NCBI RefSeq assembly: GCF_001563285.1
Contig: NZ_CP005190.1
Coordinates: forward strand, 1-64,000
Source: Sphingobium sp. MI1205
GTDB taxonomy: Bacteria > Pseudomonadota > Alphaproteobacteria > Sphingomonadales > Sphingomonadaceae
Direction: 5' to 3'
Length of the DNA: 64,000 bases
Shown: positions 53,609 to 62,749 of the stretch, in pieces
How the letters are laid out: every line of letters starts with the position of its first letter
Numbering within the stretch: the stretch's first letter is position 1
The notes under the pieces: generated by a model
Databases searched by the model: none
The model's input: the letters and a program-made list of their open reading frames with translations, nothing else
Told to the model about the DNA's origin: nothing
Made by a program: the position numbers and the translations under genes

Positions 53609-53986
53609 ATGCGTTTCTTTTCGCCTCTCGCAGTTATCGCCGCCGTCGGCCTGAGTGTTTCTGCTCCGGCCTACGCGCATCCCAAGCTTGTGTCCTCGAC
53701 GCCCGCCGCGAACGCCAGCGTCTCGGCGCCTTCGCGTATCACGCTCACCTTCAGTGAAGGTCTGATGCCGAAGCTGTCGGGCGCCGAGATCGTGATGACC
53801 GGCATGCCCGGCATGCCCAACCACCGCATGGCGGTTACCGGCTTCAAGACGGCCGTCGAAGGCGGCAAGACGCTCGTGCTGGCGCTCGACAAGCCGCTCA
53901 TGGCAGGCAGCTATCAGGTCGCCTGGCACGTCGTCTCGACCGACACGCACCGCATCCAGGGAAATCTCGCCTTTACCGTCAAGTGA
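53609..53986 (+). CDS. copC: CopC periplasmic copper-binding protein
   Basis: 125 residues: signal peptide (1-23, ending AYA), then the mature CopC beta-sandwich beginning HPKLVSSTPAANA with the N-terminal His that binds Cu(II), the Met-rich MTGMPGMPNHRM, and the C-terminal WHVVSTDTHRIQG. It carries copper in the periplasm and works with CopD. copD starts 4 bp downstream. Confidence 0.92.
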   Translation: MRFFSPLAVIAAVGLSVSAPAYAHPKLVSSTPAANASVSAPSRITLTFSEGLMPKLSGAEIVMTGMPGMPNHRMAVTGFKTAVEGGKTLVLALDKPLMAGSYQVAWHVVSTDTHRIQGNLAFTVK

Positions 53987-53990
53987 AGCC

Positions 53991-54935
53991 ATGAACGACG
54001 TGGCACTCGTCGCCGTCCGCTGGGCACTCTACGTCGATCTCGGCCTGCTGTTCGGCCTGCCGCTGTTCGCGCTCTATGCGCCTGGCGGCGGCCGGATCGT
54101 TCAGCGGCATATGCCGATGGCGGCAATGGTGGCCTGTCTCGCCTGTCTCGCCCTCTTGCTGTCGGCGCTGGGGTTCGCGTTGCAGGCTGCGGCCATGACC
54201 GGCCTGCCGCTCACCCAGCCTGATCTATCCATGGTCGCAGACCTCATCAACGGCACGTCCATGGGAACGGCGCTGAAGGCGCGTCTTGTCGCGCTTCTTG
54301 TTCTTCTGCTCTGCATCCCCTTCTATCGCCGGCAATCCCGTCCTGTCTTTATCGCGTCCACTCTGGCAGGCGCGGTCGCGCTCGCGACCCTCGCCTGGAG
54401 CGGGCATGGCGCGGCCGGCGAAGGCGAGGCGGGCTGGCTGCAACTGGGGGCCGATCTCATCCATCTGCTCGCCGCGGGCGCCTGGGTCGGCGCGCTTGCC
54501 GCATTCCTTGCGCTGGTTCTTACCAGGCTCGCAACCGATGATCTCGCCACTGAAGACATGGACCGGGTCATGCTCGCCGAGGAAGCGCTGCGGGGCTTCT
54601 CCCTCGTCGGCACGATCATCGTCGCCCTGCTGATCCTGACCGGGACGGTGAACGGCTGGTTCCTGGTCGGCCCGGGCAACATCGCGTCTCTCGGGCAGTC
54701 GACCTACGGCCTGCTGCTCATCGCCAAGCTGCTGCTCTTCGCCGGCATGCTGGGCCTGGCCGCGCTCAACCGTTACCGCCTGACCCCGGCACTGGCGCAG
54801 GCGATCGAGGAAGAGGACGCGCCCCGGGCGCAGGCGCTGTTGCGGGCGAGCCTCGTCGTCGAAGGCGGTCTTGCGATCGTCATTCTCGGGCTGGTCGCCT
54901 GGCTGGGGACACTGTCGCCACCCATGTCGATGTAG
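53991..54935 (+). CDS. copD: CopD-type copper membrane protein
   Basis: 314 residues with eight predicted membrane helices and the CopD-family segments AWSGHGAAGEGEAGWLQ, DLIHLLAAGAWVGALAAF and FSLVGTIIVALLILTG; conserved His residues in helices are likely copper ligands. CopCD is linked to copper import or transfer across the inner membrane. No SD stronger than GTGAAGCC; coupled to copC. Confidence 0.88.
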   Translation: MNDVALVAVRWALYVDLGLLFGLPLFALYAPGGGRIVQRHMPMAAMVACLACLALLLSALGFALQAAAMTGLPLTQPDLSMVADLINGTSMGTALKARLVALLVLLLCIPFYRRQSRPVFIASTLAGAVALATLAWSGHGAAGEGEAGWLQLGADLIHLLAAGAWVGALAAFLALVLTRLATDDLATEDMDRVMLAEEALRGFSLVGTIIVALLILTGTVNGWFLVGPGNIASLGQSTYGLLLIAKLLLFAGMLGLAALNRYRLTPALAQAIEEEDAPRAQALLRASLVVEGGLAIVILGLVAWLGTLSPPMSM

Positions 54936-54971
54936 TTTATCGTTTCGAACGCCTCGCGTTGGGAGAAGCCA

Positions 54972-55262
54972 ATGCAATCGTACACCCCGCCGCGCGGGAC
55001 TGGATCGACGAAAGACTATGATCGCGCGATCCGCCTGTGGGCGCGGGAGAAGCGGTGGCGTGCCGCCATGCTTGCCATGCTGCGCCCGGATTGGCGCCTG
55101 GTAATCGCCGATTATGGCCGCCAGCACGGGTCTCATGCGGCTCGCCTTCCGCCTGACCGTGCAGCGGCTCGATGGCATCGACGATACCCAGCCCAATGCC
55201 GACGGCGTGCTCCCCGGCCTGATGGCGGCCAAGCGAACGGGCCCGCCGATTTGGCCGCTTAG
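54972..55262 (+). pseudogene. Decayed SAM-dependent methyltransferase
   Basis: The start (SYTPPRGTGSTKDYDRAIRLWAREKRWRAAML) and later parts (IADYGRQHG, then in another frame [20 protein letters not shown]) match the intact methyltransferase at 17541-18185. About 95 residues including the SAM motif LDVGCGTG are deleted between AML and the LRP...VIADYG segment, and a frameshift follows. It cannot be functional. Confidence 0.85.
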
Positions 55263-55273
55263 GCGATTACGTA

Positions 55274-55304
55274 TTGACCCTGACACGGTGTCAGACCCTA
55301 GATC
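55274..55304 (+). promoter_or_regulatory. CueR promoter/operator of the copper ATPase gene
   Basis: A -35 TTGACC (55274-55279), perfect dyad CTGACAC-G-GTGTCAG (55280-55294) and -10 TAGATC (55299-55304) with a 19-bp spacer, the classical CueR arrangement. The dyad differs from both the CadR-type and the GGACCATRGTCC-type operators in this window. Confidence 0.85.
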
Positions 55305-55329
55305 GTCAGGCGTCGAAAGGAGCGAGGCG

Positions 55330-57687
55330 ATGAACGAGACACATGGAGCGGCGCATGGCGGCGGTTGCTGCGGCGGCCACGGCACCGCTAAAGCGGCGAC
55401 CGGCGTCAAGGACCCGGTCTGCGGCATGACCGTCGACCCGGCGACCACGGCGCATCACGCCGAGCATAGCGGTGAAAGCTATCATTTCTGCAGCGCGGGC
55501 TGCCGGACCAAATTCATCGCCGATCCCGAGCGCTATCTCGGCCCGCCGACGCCGCCGGTCGCGGCGCCCGAAGGCACGATCTGGACCTGCCCGATGCATC
55601 CCGAGATCCGCCAGGACCATCCCGGGTCCTGTCCGATCTGCGGCATGGCGCTCGAACCCGCGACCGTGACCGCCGACAGCGGCCCCAGCCACGAGCTAGT
55701 CGATTTCACGCGGCGCTTCTGGGTCGGCCTCGTGCTGGCTCTCCCGGTGCTGATCCTCGAGATGGGCGCGCATGTCTTTCCCGCGATCCATCGCCTCGTG
55801 CCGATGTCTATCTCGGTATGGATCCAGTTCGTGCTGGCGACACCCGTCGTGCTGTGGGCGGGCTGGCCGTTCTTCGAGCGTGGCTGGGCCTCGCTCAAGA
55901 CCCGCAACTTCAACATGTTCACCCTGATCGCGATGGGGACCGGGGTCGCCTGGATCTACAGCGTCATCGCGACGCTCGCGCCTCAGCTGTTCCCGCCGGC
56001 CTTCCGCGGCGAGGACGGCATGGTTGCCGTCTATTTCGAGGCGGCCGCGGTGATCACCGTCCTCGTGCTGCTCGGCCAGATGCTCGAACTGCGCGCGCGG
56101 GAACGCACCTCGGGCGCGATCAAGGCGCTGCTCAACCTTGCACCAAAGACCGCGCGCCGGATCGGTTCTGATGGGAACGAAGAGGAAATCAGCCTTGATC
56201 TGGTTGCGGTGGGCGACCGCCTGCGGGTGCGGCCGGGCGAGAAGGTGCCGGTCGACGGCGTAGTCGAGGACGGCCGCTCCTCGCTCGACGAGTCGATGGT
56301 CACCGGCGAATCCATGCCCGTCACCAAGGCAAAGGCCGACACAGTGATCGGCGGCACGCTCAACCAGACCGGTGCGCTGGTGATCGTCGCCGACAAGGTC
56401 GGCCGCGATACCATGCTCGCACGCATCGTCCAGATGGTCGCTGAGGCGCAGCGCTCGCGCGCGCCGATCCAGCGCATGGCCGATCAGGTGTCGGGCTGGT
56501 TTGTGCCCGTGGTCATCGCGGTCGCGGCCGTCGCGTTCATCGCCTGGGGCATCTGGGGTCCCGAGCCGCGCTTCGCCTATGGGCTGGTGGCGGCGGTCGC
56601 CGTGCTGATCATCGCCTGTCCCTGCGCACTGGGGCTGGCAACGCCGATGTCGATCATGGTCGGGGTCGGCCGCGGCGCCGGGCTCGGTGTCCTCATCAAA
56701 AATGCCGAAGCACTCGAGCATATGGAGAAGGTCGACACTCTCGTCGTCGACAAGACAGGCACGCTGACCGAAGGCCGGCCTGCCGTCACCCAGGTCGTGC
56801 CGGCGCCCGGCTTCGACGAAGCCGAGCTGCTGCGTCTTGCCGCCTCGGTCGAGCGGGCGTCCGAGCATCCGCTCGCGCTGGCGATCGTCGAGGCCGCCAA
56901 GGATCGCGGCATCGCCACGAGCGACGTCACCGACTTCGACTCGCCGACCGGGCGCGGCGCGCTCGGCACTGTCGATGGCTGCAGGATCGTTCTCGGCAAC
57001 GCGCGGTTCCTCGGTGACGAGGGCGTCGCCACCGAGGCGCTCGCCGACCAGGCCGACGCGCTGCGCCGGGATGGCGCCACCGCGATCTTCATCGGGGTCG
57101 ACGGCACAGTCGGCGGCGCCTTCGCGATCGCCGATCCGGTGAAGGCCACGACACCAGAAGCGCTCGCCACGCTCAAGGCGGAGGGCATTCGCGTGGTCAT
57201 GCTGACAGGCGACAACCGCACGACGGCGGAAGCGGTCGCCCGGCGTCTGGGCATCGACGAGGTGGAGGCCGAGGTGCTGCCCGATCAGAAGAGCGCCGTG
57301 GTCGCGAAGTTCAAGCGCGAGGGGCGGGTGGTCGCCATGGCCGGCGACGGTGTCAACGACGCCCCCGCGTTGGCCGCCGCCGACGTCGGCATCGCCATGG
57401 GTTCCGGCACCGACGTCGCGATCGAGAGCGCTGGCGTCACGCTGCTCAAGGGCGACCTGACTGGCATCGTCCGGGCGCGGCGGCTCAGCCAAGCGACCAT
57501 GTCGAACATCCGCCAGAATCTCGTCTTCGCCTTCATCTACAATGTCGCGGGCGTGCCCGTAGCGGCGGGTGCGCTCTATCCGCTGTTCGGTATTCTGCTC
57601 TCGCCCATTATCGCGGCGGCGGCGATGGCGCTCTCTTCGGTGAGCGTGGTCACCAACGCGCTGCGCCTCAACCGGAAAGCACTGTGA
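55330..57687 (+). CDS. copA: Cu(I)-exporting P1B-1 ATPase with YHS and metal-binding domains
   Basis: 785 residues. The N-terminus is Cys/His-rich (GGGCCGGHG), followed by a YHS domain ([10 protein letters not shown] ... YHFCSAGC) and a heavy-metal-binding domain ([22 protein letters not shown]), in place of classical HMA domains. Membrane site CPC at Cys430-Cys432 ([13 protein letters not shown]), phospho-Asp474 in DKTGT, SEHPLA, GDGVND from about 672. These mark a Cu(I)/Ag(I) exporter. ATG 55330 follows GAAAGGAG; the frame upstream belongs to the decayed methyltransferase. It overlaps cueR (GTGA). Not to be confused with the multicopper oxidases, also called CopA. Confidence 0.9.
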   Translation: MNETHGAAHGGGCCGGHGTAKAATGVKDPVCGMTVDPATTAHHAEHSGESYHFCSAGCRTKFIADPERYLGPPTPPVAAPEGTIWTCPMHPEIRQDHPGSCPICGMALEPATVTADSGPSHELVDFTRRFWVGLVLALPVLILEMGAHVFPAIHRLVPMSISVWIQFVLATPVVLWAGWPFFERGWASLKTRNFNMFTLIAMGTGVAWIYSVIATLAPQLFPPAFRGEDGMVAVYFEAAAVITVLVLLGQMLELRARERTSGAIKALLNLAPKTARRIGSDGNEEEISLDLVAVGDRLRVRPGEKVPVDGVVEDGRSSLDESMVTGESMPVTKAKADTVIGGTLNQTGALVIVADKVGRDTMLARIVQMVAEAQRSRAPIQRMADQVSGWFVPVVIAVAAVAFIAWGIWGPEPRFAYGLVAAVAVLIIACPCALGLATPMSIMVGVGRGAGLGVLIKNAEALEHMEKVDTLVVDKTGTLTEGRPAVTQVVPAPGFDEAELLRLAASVERASEHPLALAIVEAAKDRGIATSDVTDFDSPTGRGALGTVDGCRIVLGNARFLGDEGVATEALADQADALRRDGATAIFIGVDGTVGGAFAIADPVKATTPEALATLKAEGIRVVMLTGDNRTTAEAVARRLGIDEVEAEVLPDQKSAVVAKFKREGRVVAMAGDGVNDAPALAAADVGIAMGSGTDVAIESAGVTLLKGDLTGIVRARRLSQATMSNIRQNLVFAFIYNVAGVPVAAGALYPLFGILLSPIIAAAAMALSSVSVVTNALRLNRKAL

Positions 57688-58082
57688 ACATCGGCGAGAC
57701 GTCACGGCAGAGCGGCGTCTCTGAGCGGATGATCCGCCATTATGAAAAGATCGGCCTCATCCCGGCGCCGGCGCGTCGGGGTGCTGGCTATCGTGACTAT
57801 GGCGAGCGCGACCTCCATCGCCTCCGGTTTATCGCCAATGCCCGCGATCTCGGCTTCCCGATCGAGGAGATCCGCACGTTGCTCAGCCTTTGGGCCGATA
57901 CCGGCCGTGCCAGCGCGGAGGTGAAGCGGCTTGCCCTTGCCCGCGCCGATGAGTTTCAGCGCAAAGCCGAGGCGTTGACGGCGCTGCGCGACACGCTAAT
58001 CGACCTGGCCGAGCGCTGCCAAGGCGACGAGCGGCCGGATTGTCCGATCATCGCCGAACTGGCCGCGGCCCGATCCGCATAG
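57684..58082 (+). CDS. cueR: CueR, Cu(I)-responsive MerR regulator
   Basis: 132-residue MerR-family activator with the CueR metal loop Cys112 and Cys120 (CQGDERPDC) and a serine at position 77, the exact CueR pattern. Winged helix at residues 1-25 ([20 protein letters not shown]). The GTG start overlaps the ATPase stop. It should activate the promoter at 55274-55304 and so its own operon. Confidence 0.9.
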   Translation: MNIGETSRQSGVSERMIRHYEKIGLIPAPARRGAGYRDYGERDLHRLRFIANARDLGFPIEEIRTLLSLWADTGRASAEVKRLALARADEFQRKAEALTALRDTLIDLAERCQGDERPDCPIIAELAAARSA

Positions 58083-58108
58083 CATCCGGCATCGCACGGC
58101 CGAGAATT

Positions 58109-58744
58109 TTAGGGGTGCCCGTTTTCGGTCGATTCGTGCAGGTCGACGGCGAAAGCGATCCGCAACAGGTCGGGCAGGCTTTGCGCGTTGAGTTTGATCA
58201 TCAGACTGGCCCGATGCAGCTCGACCGTGCGCGACGTGACGCCGAGTTCATCTGCGATAAGGCTATTTGGATAGCCTCGCGAAATTCCTCTCAGAACGGC
58301 CCGTTCGCGCTGCGTCAGTCTCGCGGCTTTCGAAAGAGCGTCGGCCTGTTCGGAGGCACGACGGGCTATACTCTCAAGCCAGCTGAAGCCGCGGTCGATC
58401 GCGCCGAGCAAAGCGGCCTTCTCGACCGGTTTGGCGAGAAAGTCGGCAGCGCCCGCCTTCATCGCCTGTACGGCGAGCGTAGGATCGCCATTGCCCGTCA
58501 GCACCACGACGGGCATGTCGATACCGCGTCGCGTCAGCTCCGCCTGAACCTGCAGGCCGTCCATGTCGGGCATGTGCATGTCGAGAACCACGCAGCCTTT
58601 CTCGGCGTCCTCTGCGCTCAACAGAAACTCCGGCCCCGAAGCGTAGGCTTCTACGGCAAACCCTGCGGTCCGCAACGTGAAACTTAGTGCTTTTCGTATT
58701 GTCTCTTCGTCATCGACGATATGCACGACGCGCTTGTTCCCCAT
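58109..58744 (-). CDS. FixJ-type response regulator, no adjacent kinase
   Basis: 211 residues: receiver (IVDDEETIRK, Asp in CVVLDMHMPDMDG, Lys in LAKPVEK) and LuxR-type DNA-binding domain (LTQRERAVLRGISRGYPNSLIA, SRTVELHRASLMIKL). It is similar to the fixJ product at 46322 but has no kinase beside it. A consensus CueR-like promoter (58833-58803) lies 59 bp upstream, so copper may control its synthesis. It could share the FixL at 46932. Confidence 0.85.
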   Translation of the reverse strand: MGNKRVVHIVDDEETIRKALSFTLRTAGFAVEAYASGPEFLLSAEDAEKGCVVLDMHMPDMDGLQVQAELTRRGIDMPVVVLTGNGDPTLAVQAMKAGAADFLAKPVEKAALLGAIDRGFSWLESIARRASEQADALSKAARLTQRERAVLRGISRGYPNSLIADELGVTSRTVELHRASLMIKLNAQSLPDLLRIAFAVDLHESTENGHP

Positions 58745-58802
58745 AGCCCCCGAGATCGATCAATACGCAGTGCCGCGAGGGCAGCGCTTCAAGGGATACT
58801 TC

Positions 58803-58833
58803 TCTGCACGTTGGACTATGGTCCCAGGTCAAG
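58803..58833 (-). promoter_or_regulatory. CueR-like MerR promoter of the orphan FixJ gene
   Basis: On the minus strand TTGACC (58833-58828), spacer of 19 bp with the perfect dyad GGACCATAGTCC (58825-58814), and GCAGAG (58808-58803). Best consensus -35 with perfect dyad among the five sites of this type. AATACGCAG at 58762-58770 (minus strand CTGCGTATT) resembles the ECF -10 box but lacks the matching -35. Confidence 0.78.
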
Positions 58834-58924
58834 AGTAAAAATTTGGCGAGGCAAAACGGCGAAGGACAGCGAAACTGTGAGGGTTCGGCTACTCCGCTCA
58901 CACCAATGCCGCGGTCGCTGCGGC

Positions 58925-59183
58925 TCATTGCCGGGTCTCTGCTCCGGACGATGCATGCGAGTTGCCCGCGCCGCCCTCGGCGCGATCGAGCCATCGCTAC
59001 GCTTCCATCACATCGTCGACCGGCAGCGGGTTACTGGCGCCCGGCGGGCGAGGGGGCGGGTTGGCCCTTGACGGCTGCGCGATCGGACGCCCAGGATAGC
59101 AGGGTGGCGCGCTTTACTTCGGGCTCAAGCTTCAGGTGCCCAGCAACGTCGAGGGGATCGATGAACGAGCGTGTGTGCGACAC
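58925..59183 (-). pseudogene. Frameshifted small conserved gene
   Basis: A GTG at 59183 with AGGAGG 7 bp upstream starts SHTRSFIDPLDVAGHLKLEP, then EVKRATLLSWASDRAAVKGQ, which looks like a small alphaproteobacterial protein of unknown function (KRA-x-L-x-SWASD). The frame stops at TAA 59031 after 50 codons, but the +1 frame continues with GASNPLPVDDVMEA, then a TAG, then RWLDRAEGGAGNSH. This suggests a 1-bp insertion near the GGG at about 59043 plus one nonsense change. The recognition is by eye. Nothing else is seen in 58834-59305. Confidence 0.5.
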
Positions 59184-59305
59184 GACATATCCTCCTTCCC
59201 TGCCGCGATTTTCTCCGAAAGGGAGATCTCAGGAGATTGGTTCGGACTCGTTTAGGGTCAATGGATGAGGACGCGCACAGCGTTTGCCGGGCGTTCATTT
59301 CCGTC

Positions 59306-59947
59306 TTAGAACTGACGCGCAGCACGCCATTCAATCCGGTGGCGAACGGCCTCCGCGATCGCTGGCATGACGTCTATATCATTCGACGCATGTGCAACCG
59401 CGTTCGTGCTGACGATCCTTTCGACAAGCCCACCCAGAACCTGCGCTGCATCGCCGGCAAAAAGCGGATGCACGACCACGCAATCCGGTCGCGCGAACCC
59501 CATGCCGACCAGTTGGCGCGCCGCCTCGGTGAGGGTCCGACCGGATGAGGCGATATCGTCGACCAGCACCGGCTGGCGATCGAGAAACGCTGGGGCATTC
59601 GGAATCGAGATGGTGACGTGACGGTCGCCGGATCGGATTTTCTCGCACACGAGAAACGGAGCATCGGCATCGGCCGCCACCTGCGAGACCCACTGTTCGC
59701 TTTCCAGGTCCGGACCGATGATCAGCGGGCGAGCGACATTGCGCTTGATCCACGAGGCCAAAAACGGCGCGGCATGAACAACCTGGGTTGGGATGCGGTA
59801 GATTTCCGACAATTCATGGTAGCGATGGAGATGCGGATCGACCGTCACCAGCCAGTCGAGATGGCGAGACAGGATCGCAGCAAAGGTTCGCGACGTCACC
59901 GCCTCGCCGGCATGGAAGCGTATGTCCTGGCGCATGTAAGCGAGGTA
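59306..59947 (-). pseudogene. Ribose-phosphate pyrophosphokinase (Prs-like), 5' end removed by transposon
   Basis: About 213 codons match PRPP synthetase from YLAYMRQDIRFHAGEAVTSR onwards, with SRTFAAIL, LVTVDPHLHRY and the PRPP-binding VLVDDIASSGRTL. The first third of the normal protein (about 95 residues, including part of the ATP site) is missing. The coding sequence begins directly at the outer end of the Tn3-type inverted repeat at 59948, so insertion cut the gene. Confidence 0.8.
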
Positions 59948-59985
59948 GGGAGCATCGCAGAATCTGGTCGTAAACGTACGCTAAG
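59948..59985 (-). repeat. Tn3-family terminal inverted repeat (38 bp)
   Basis: A 38-bp sequence starting GGGAGCATCGCAG and ending ACGCTAAG has the length and the inner TAAG end of Tn3-family terminal repeats (which usually begin GGGG). The tnpA stop codon (TAG, 59983-59981) lies inside it, as is common. The partner repeat is not in the window. Confidence 0.75.
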
Positions 59986-62749
59986 CCTCAGATTGGCGGT
60001 TTTGGGTGCGTAGCGGACGAAAACCGTCTTCCGGCAATTTCATGTCGCTCCAGAGATAGTCGCCGGTCAGGCTGATGTGCTCCCAGCCTAGTGGTGCGGC
60101 GTGGCTGAGCAGCATATCGTCAATGTCACGGCCCTGATTCCGGAGATGTTCGGCGGCCCGGCCAAGATAGACCGTGTTCCACAAGATGATCGCCGCCGAT
60201 ACCAGATTGAGGCCCGAGGCCCGGTGGCGCTGATTTTCAAATGTTCGATCGCGCAGCTCGCCGAGCCGGTTGAAGAAAACGGCGCGGGCTAGGGCGTTTC
60301 GGGCTTCACCTTTGTTGAGATTGGCGTTGGTGCGGCGGCGCAGATCAATGTCGTCAAGCCAGTCCAACATGAACAAGGTCCGCTCGACCCGCCCGATTTC
60401 CCGCAAAGCCCGTGATAGGGAATTTTGCCGGGAATACCCCGCCAGCTTCTTCAGCATGACCGAGGCGCTGACCGTGCCGGTGCGGATCGAAGCCGCCAGA
60501 TGCAAAACCTCTTTCCAGTCGTCCTCGATGGCCTTCACATTGATGGCTCCGCCGATCAACTGATTGAACGCGGCATATTCGGCTGCGGGTGTCAGGGTAT
60601 AAAGGCGCCTCTCGCTGAGATCACGAATGCGCGGCGCGAACCGGAATCCGAGCAAATGGCACAGCCCGAACACATGATCGACTGCGCCTGCGGTATCGGT
60701 CGCGTGTTCCTTGATGTCGAGCTGGCTCTCGTGGTCGAGCAGGCCGTCGATGACGTGGGCCGCTTCGCCAGCGTTGGCGGCGATCACCTTGTTGTGGAAC
60801 GGAATATAGCGATCCGAAACATGGGTGTAGAACAGTACGCCGGAGTCAGAGCCATATTTGGCGTTGTAATCGGCACGGGCTTCACCCTTGGCACCGGCGC
60901 GATAGAATTGGCCATCGGACGACGACCCAGTTCCCGGTCCCCAGATCGCGGAGTGCGGCAGGACGTGATGGTAATCGACGATTGAAGCGAGCGCTGCGGC
61001 ATAGCTCTCATCGCGGATGTGCCACTGCGCCGTCCAGATCAGTCGGGCATGGGTCAGCCCTTGCGAACTTTCGGCCATGCGCGCCAGCCCCAGATTTGTC
61101 GCGTCGGCAAGAATGGCCGCCATCAATGCAGCACTGTCGCGCGGCGGATCGCCGCTGCGGACATGGGTGAAGCGATCACCAAATCCGGTCCAGACCGCCA
61201 CTTCCGCAAGCAGGTCGGTGATGCGAATGCGCGGCAGCAGGCTGTAGATCTGGGCCTTTAGGTTTTCCGCGTCGTCGGGTACCGCATTGCGAAGGGGCGA
61301 TATTTTAAGGCCGCTGTCGTCGAGAACGGCATCGGGCAACTCGCCATTTAACGCTTTCCGGTTCACCTCGGCCATGCGGGCATTGAGCCTTTGCCGCCGT
61401 TCATCAAGCCAGGCTGTAAAGGTAACATCAACCGCAACCGGAACTTTGCGCTCAGCCAGCATCTCCTCGAATGCGGGCTTGGGCAGCAGATAATCGCTCA
61501 AGGTTCGATAGGCCCGGCTACCTTCGACCCAGATCGCACCGGAGGCCAGTCGCTCGCGCAAATGCACGACAACGGCGATTTCATAGGCCCTGCGGTCCAC
61601 AATGCCATCTTTCAGTACAAGCTTGCGCCACCGGACCCGTAGAAATCCGAGCGGGACATTGGGCGGCAGTGTCCGGCGGTTTGAGCTGTACATATCGTTG
61701 AGGACGACAATCGCGGCCAGCACCGGATCACCCGGCTTTGCGGCCCGGAATGAGAACGCCGCCAGAAAGGATGGGGCAAAGCGCCGGACCATCGGATAGC
61801 GTTCAAGCACATCTTCAAGCCCGTCTTCGCCTCCGCTGGTGAGCAGTTCGGTTTCGTGAACACTGCGCTCGATGATTGGCCAGCCAATTTCCCGGTCTAT
61901 GGCATCCCGTGGATCTTCCGGTTTCCAGCGCCCTTCGATCAGCAGGCGGCCGAGCGCCGCATAGACCTTGCCGATTTCCTTCAGGCGGCCCGCTTCCTCA
62001 ACCAGTCGTTCAGTTCGGGTTCGCTCCGCCCGCCGGAACATTGACCCGATCATCTTTTCCATCATGAAAACGGCGGCATCGGTCAGGGCCGCTTCCATTT
62101 CGATGGCGAACGCGCAGAGGGTGGCGGTACGGCGAACGTCATCAAGCCGCGACAAGTGCTGTGCGCTCATGATGGCCGCCTCTCTGGCCATAACTGCATA
62201 GCGGTTCGCATGGATGGTTCGCGCCCGATCCGGCTCGATGGACAAACCTCTGGCTACCTCCAATCTGTCGATGACGGCCGCCAGATTACCAGCGCTTGGC
62301 GCTTCAGGATATTCGCGAAGCCAGGTCAATGTTGTCCTGCCCGGAACCGTTCCCGCACCCAGCAGCCCCGCGAGGTTGTCCTTCTGCTGGGCGGACAACC
62401 CCCGCGCTATTCCGGCATAGGCCGACTTTCGCGCACGGGCGCGGGCGACCAGTGCGATGCGCTCGAATGTATCGCTGGCAGGCAAGGTCACATTGTTTTC
62501 CCGCATGGCGCGGACCATTTCCATGACAATGGCCTCCCCCCGGTCGGTCGATGCAGCAACGTTGATGGCAATGTCGAAAAGCGTTCGCCTGTCAGGGATT
62601 TGAAACGGGCGCATCCCGAGCCAGGCTTCGGCTTGCGCGCGATGTTCCCGCAATGTCGGGGACCGATCCGCATAGAGAGAGAAATCGTTGACAGTACAGG
62701 CGAGTTGTTCGGCGAGCAGAGCCAGCATCGCGATCGGCGGCGTCTCATC
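59981..62749 (-). pseudogene. tnpA: Tn3-family transposase TnpA, N-terminus cut by IS6100
   Basis: About 923 codons of a Tn3-family transposase, from PPIAMLALLAEQLACTVNDF to the C-terminus (TGDYLWSDMKLPEDGFRPLR). The catalytic DDE region is expected in the C-terminal half (HYHVLPHSAIWGPGTGSSSDGQ, LGWEHISLTGDYLW). Full-length TnpA has roughly 60-80 more N-terminal residues (the helix-turn-helix part), lost at the IS6100 border at 62750. The open frame continues into IS6100 to an ATG at 62824, but those codons are not TnpA. No resolvase is visible. Confidence 0.85.

Noticed and set aside
58762-58788. Fifth ECF-type promoter before the orphan FixJ gene
   Set aside because: The CTGCGTATT box is present on the minus strand, but 12 bp upstream there is AGCGCT instead of a GAGGGG-like box. 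The MerR-type promoter nearby explains the gene better.
58843-59268. 141-codon plus-strand frame
   Set aside because: It is antisense to the decayed small gene at 58925-59183 and has no domain or start signal.
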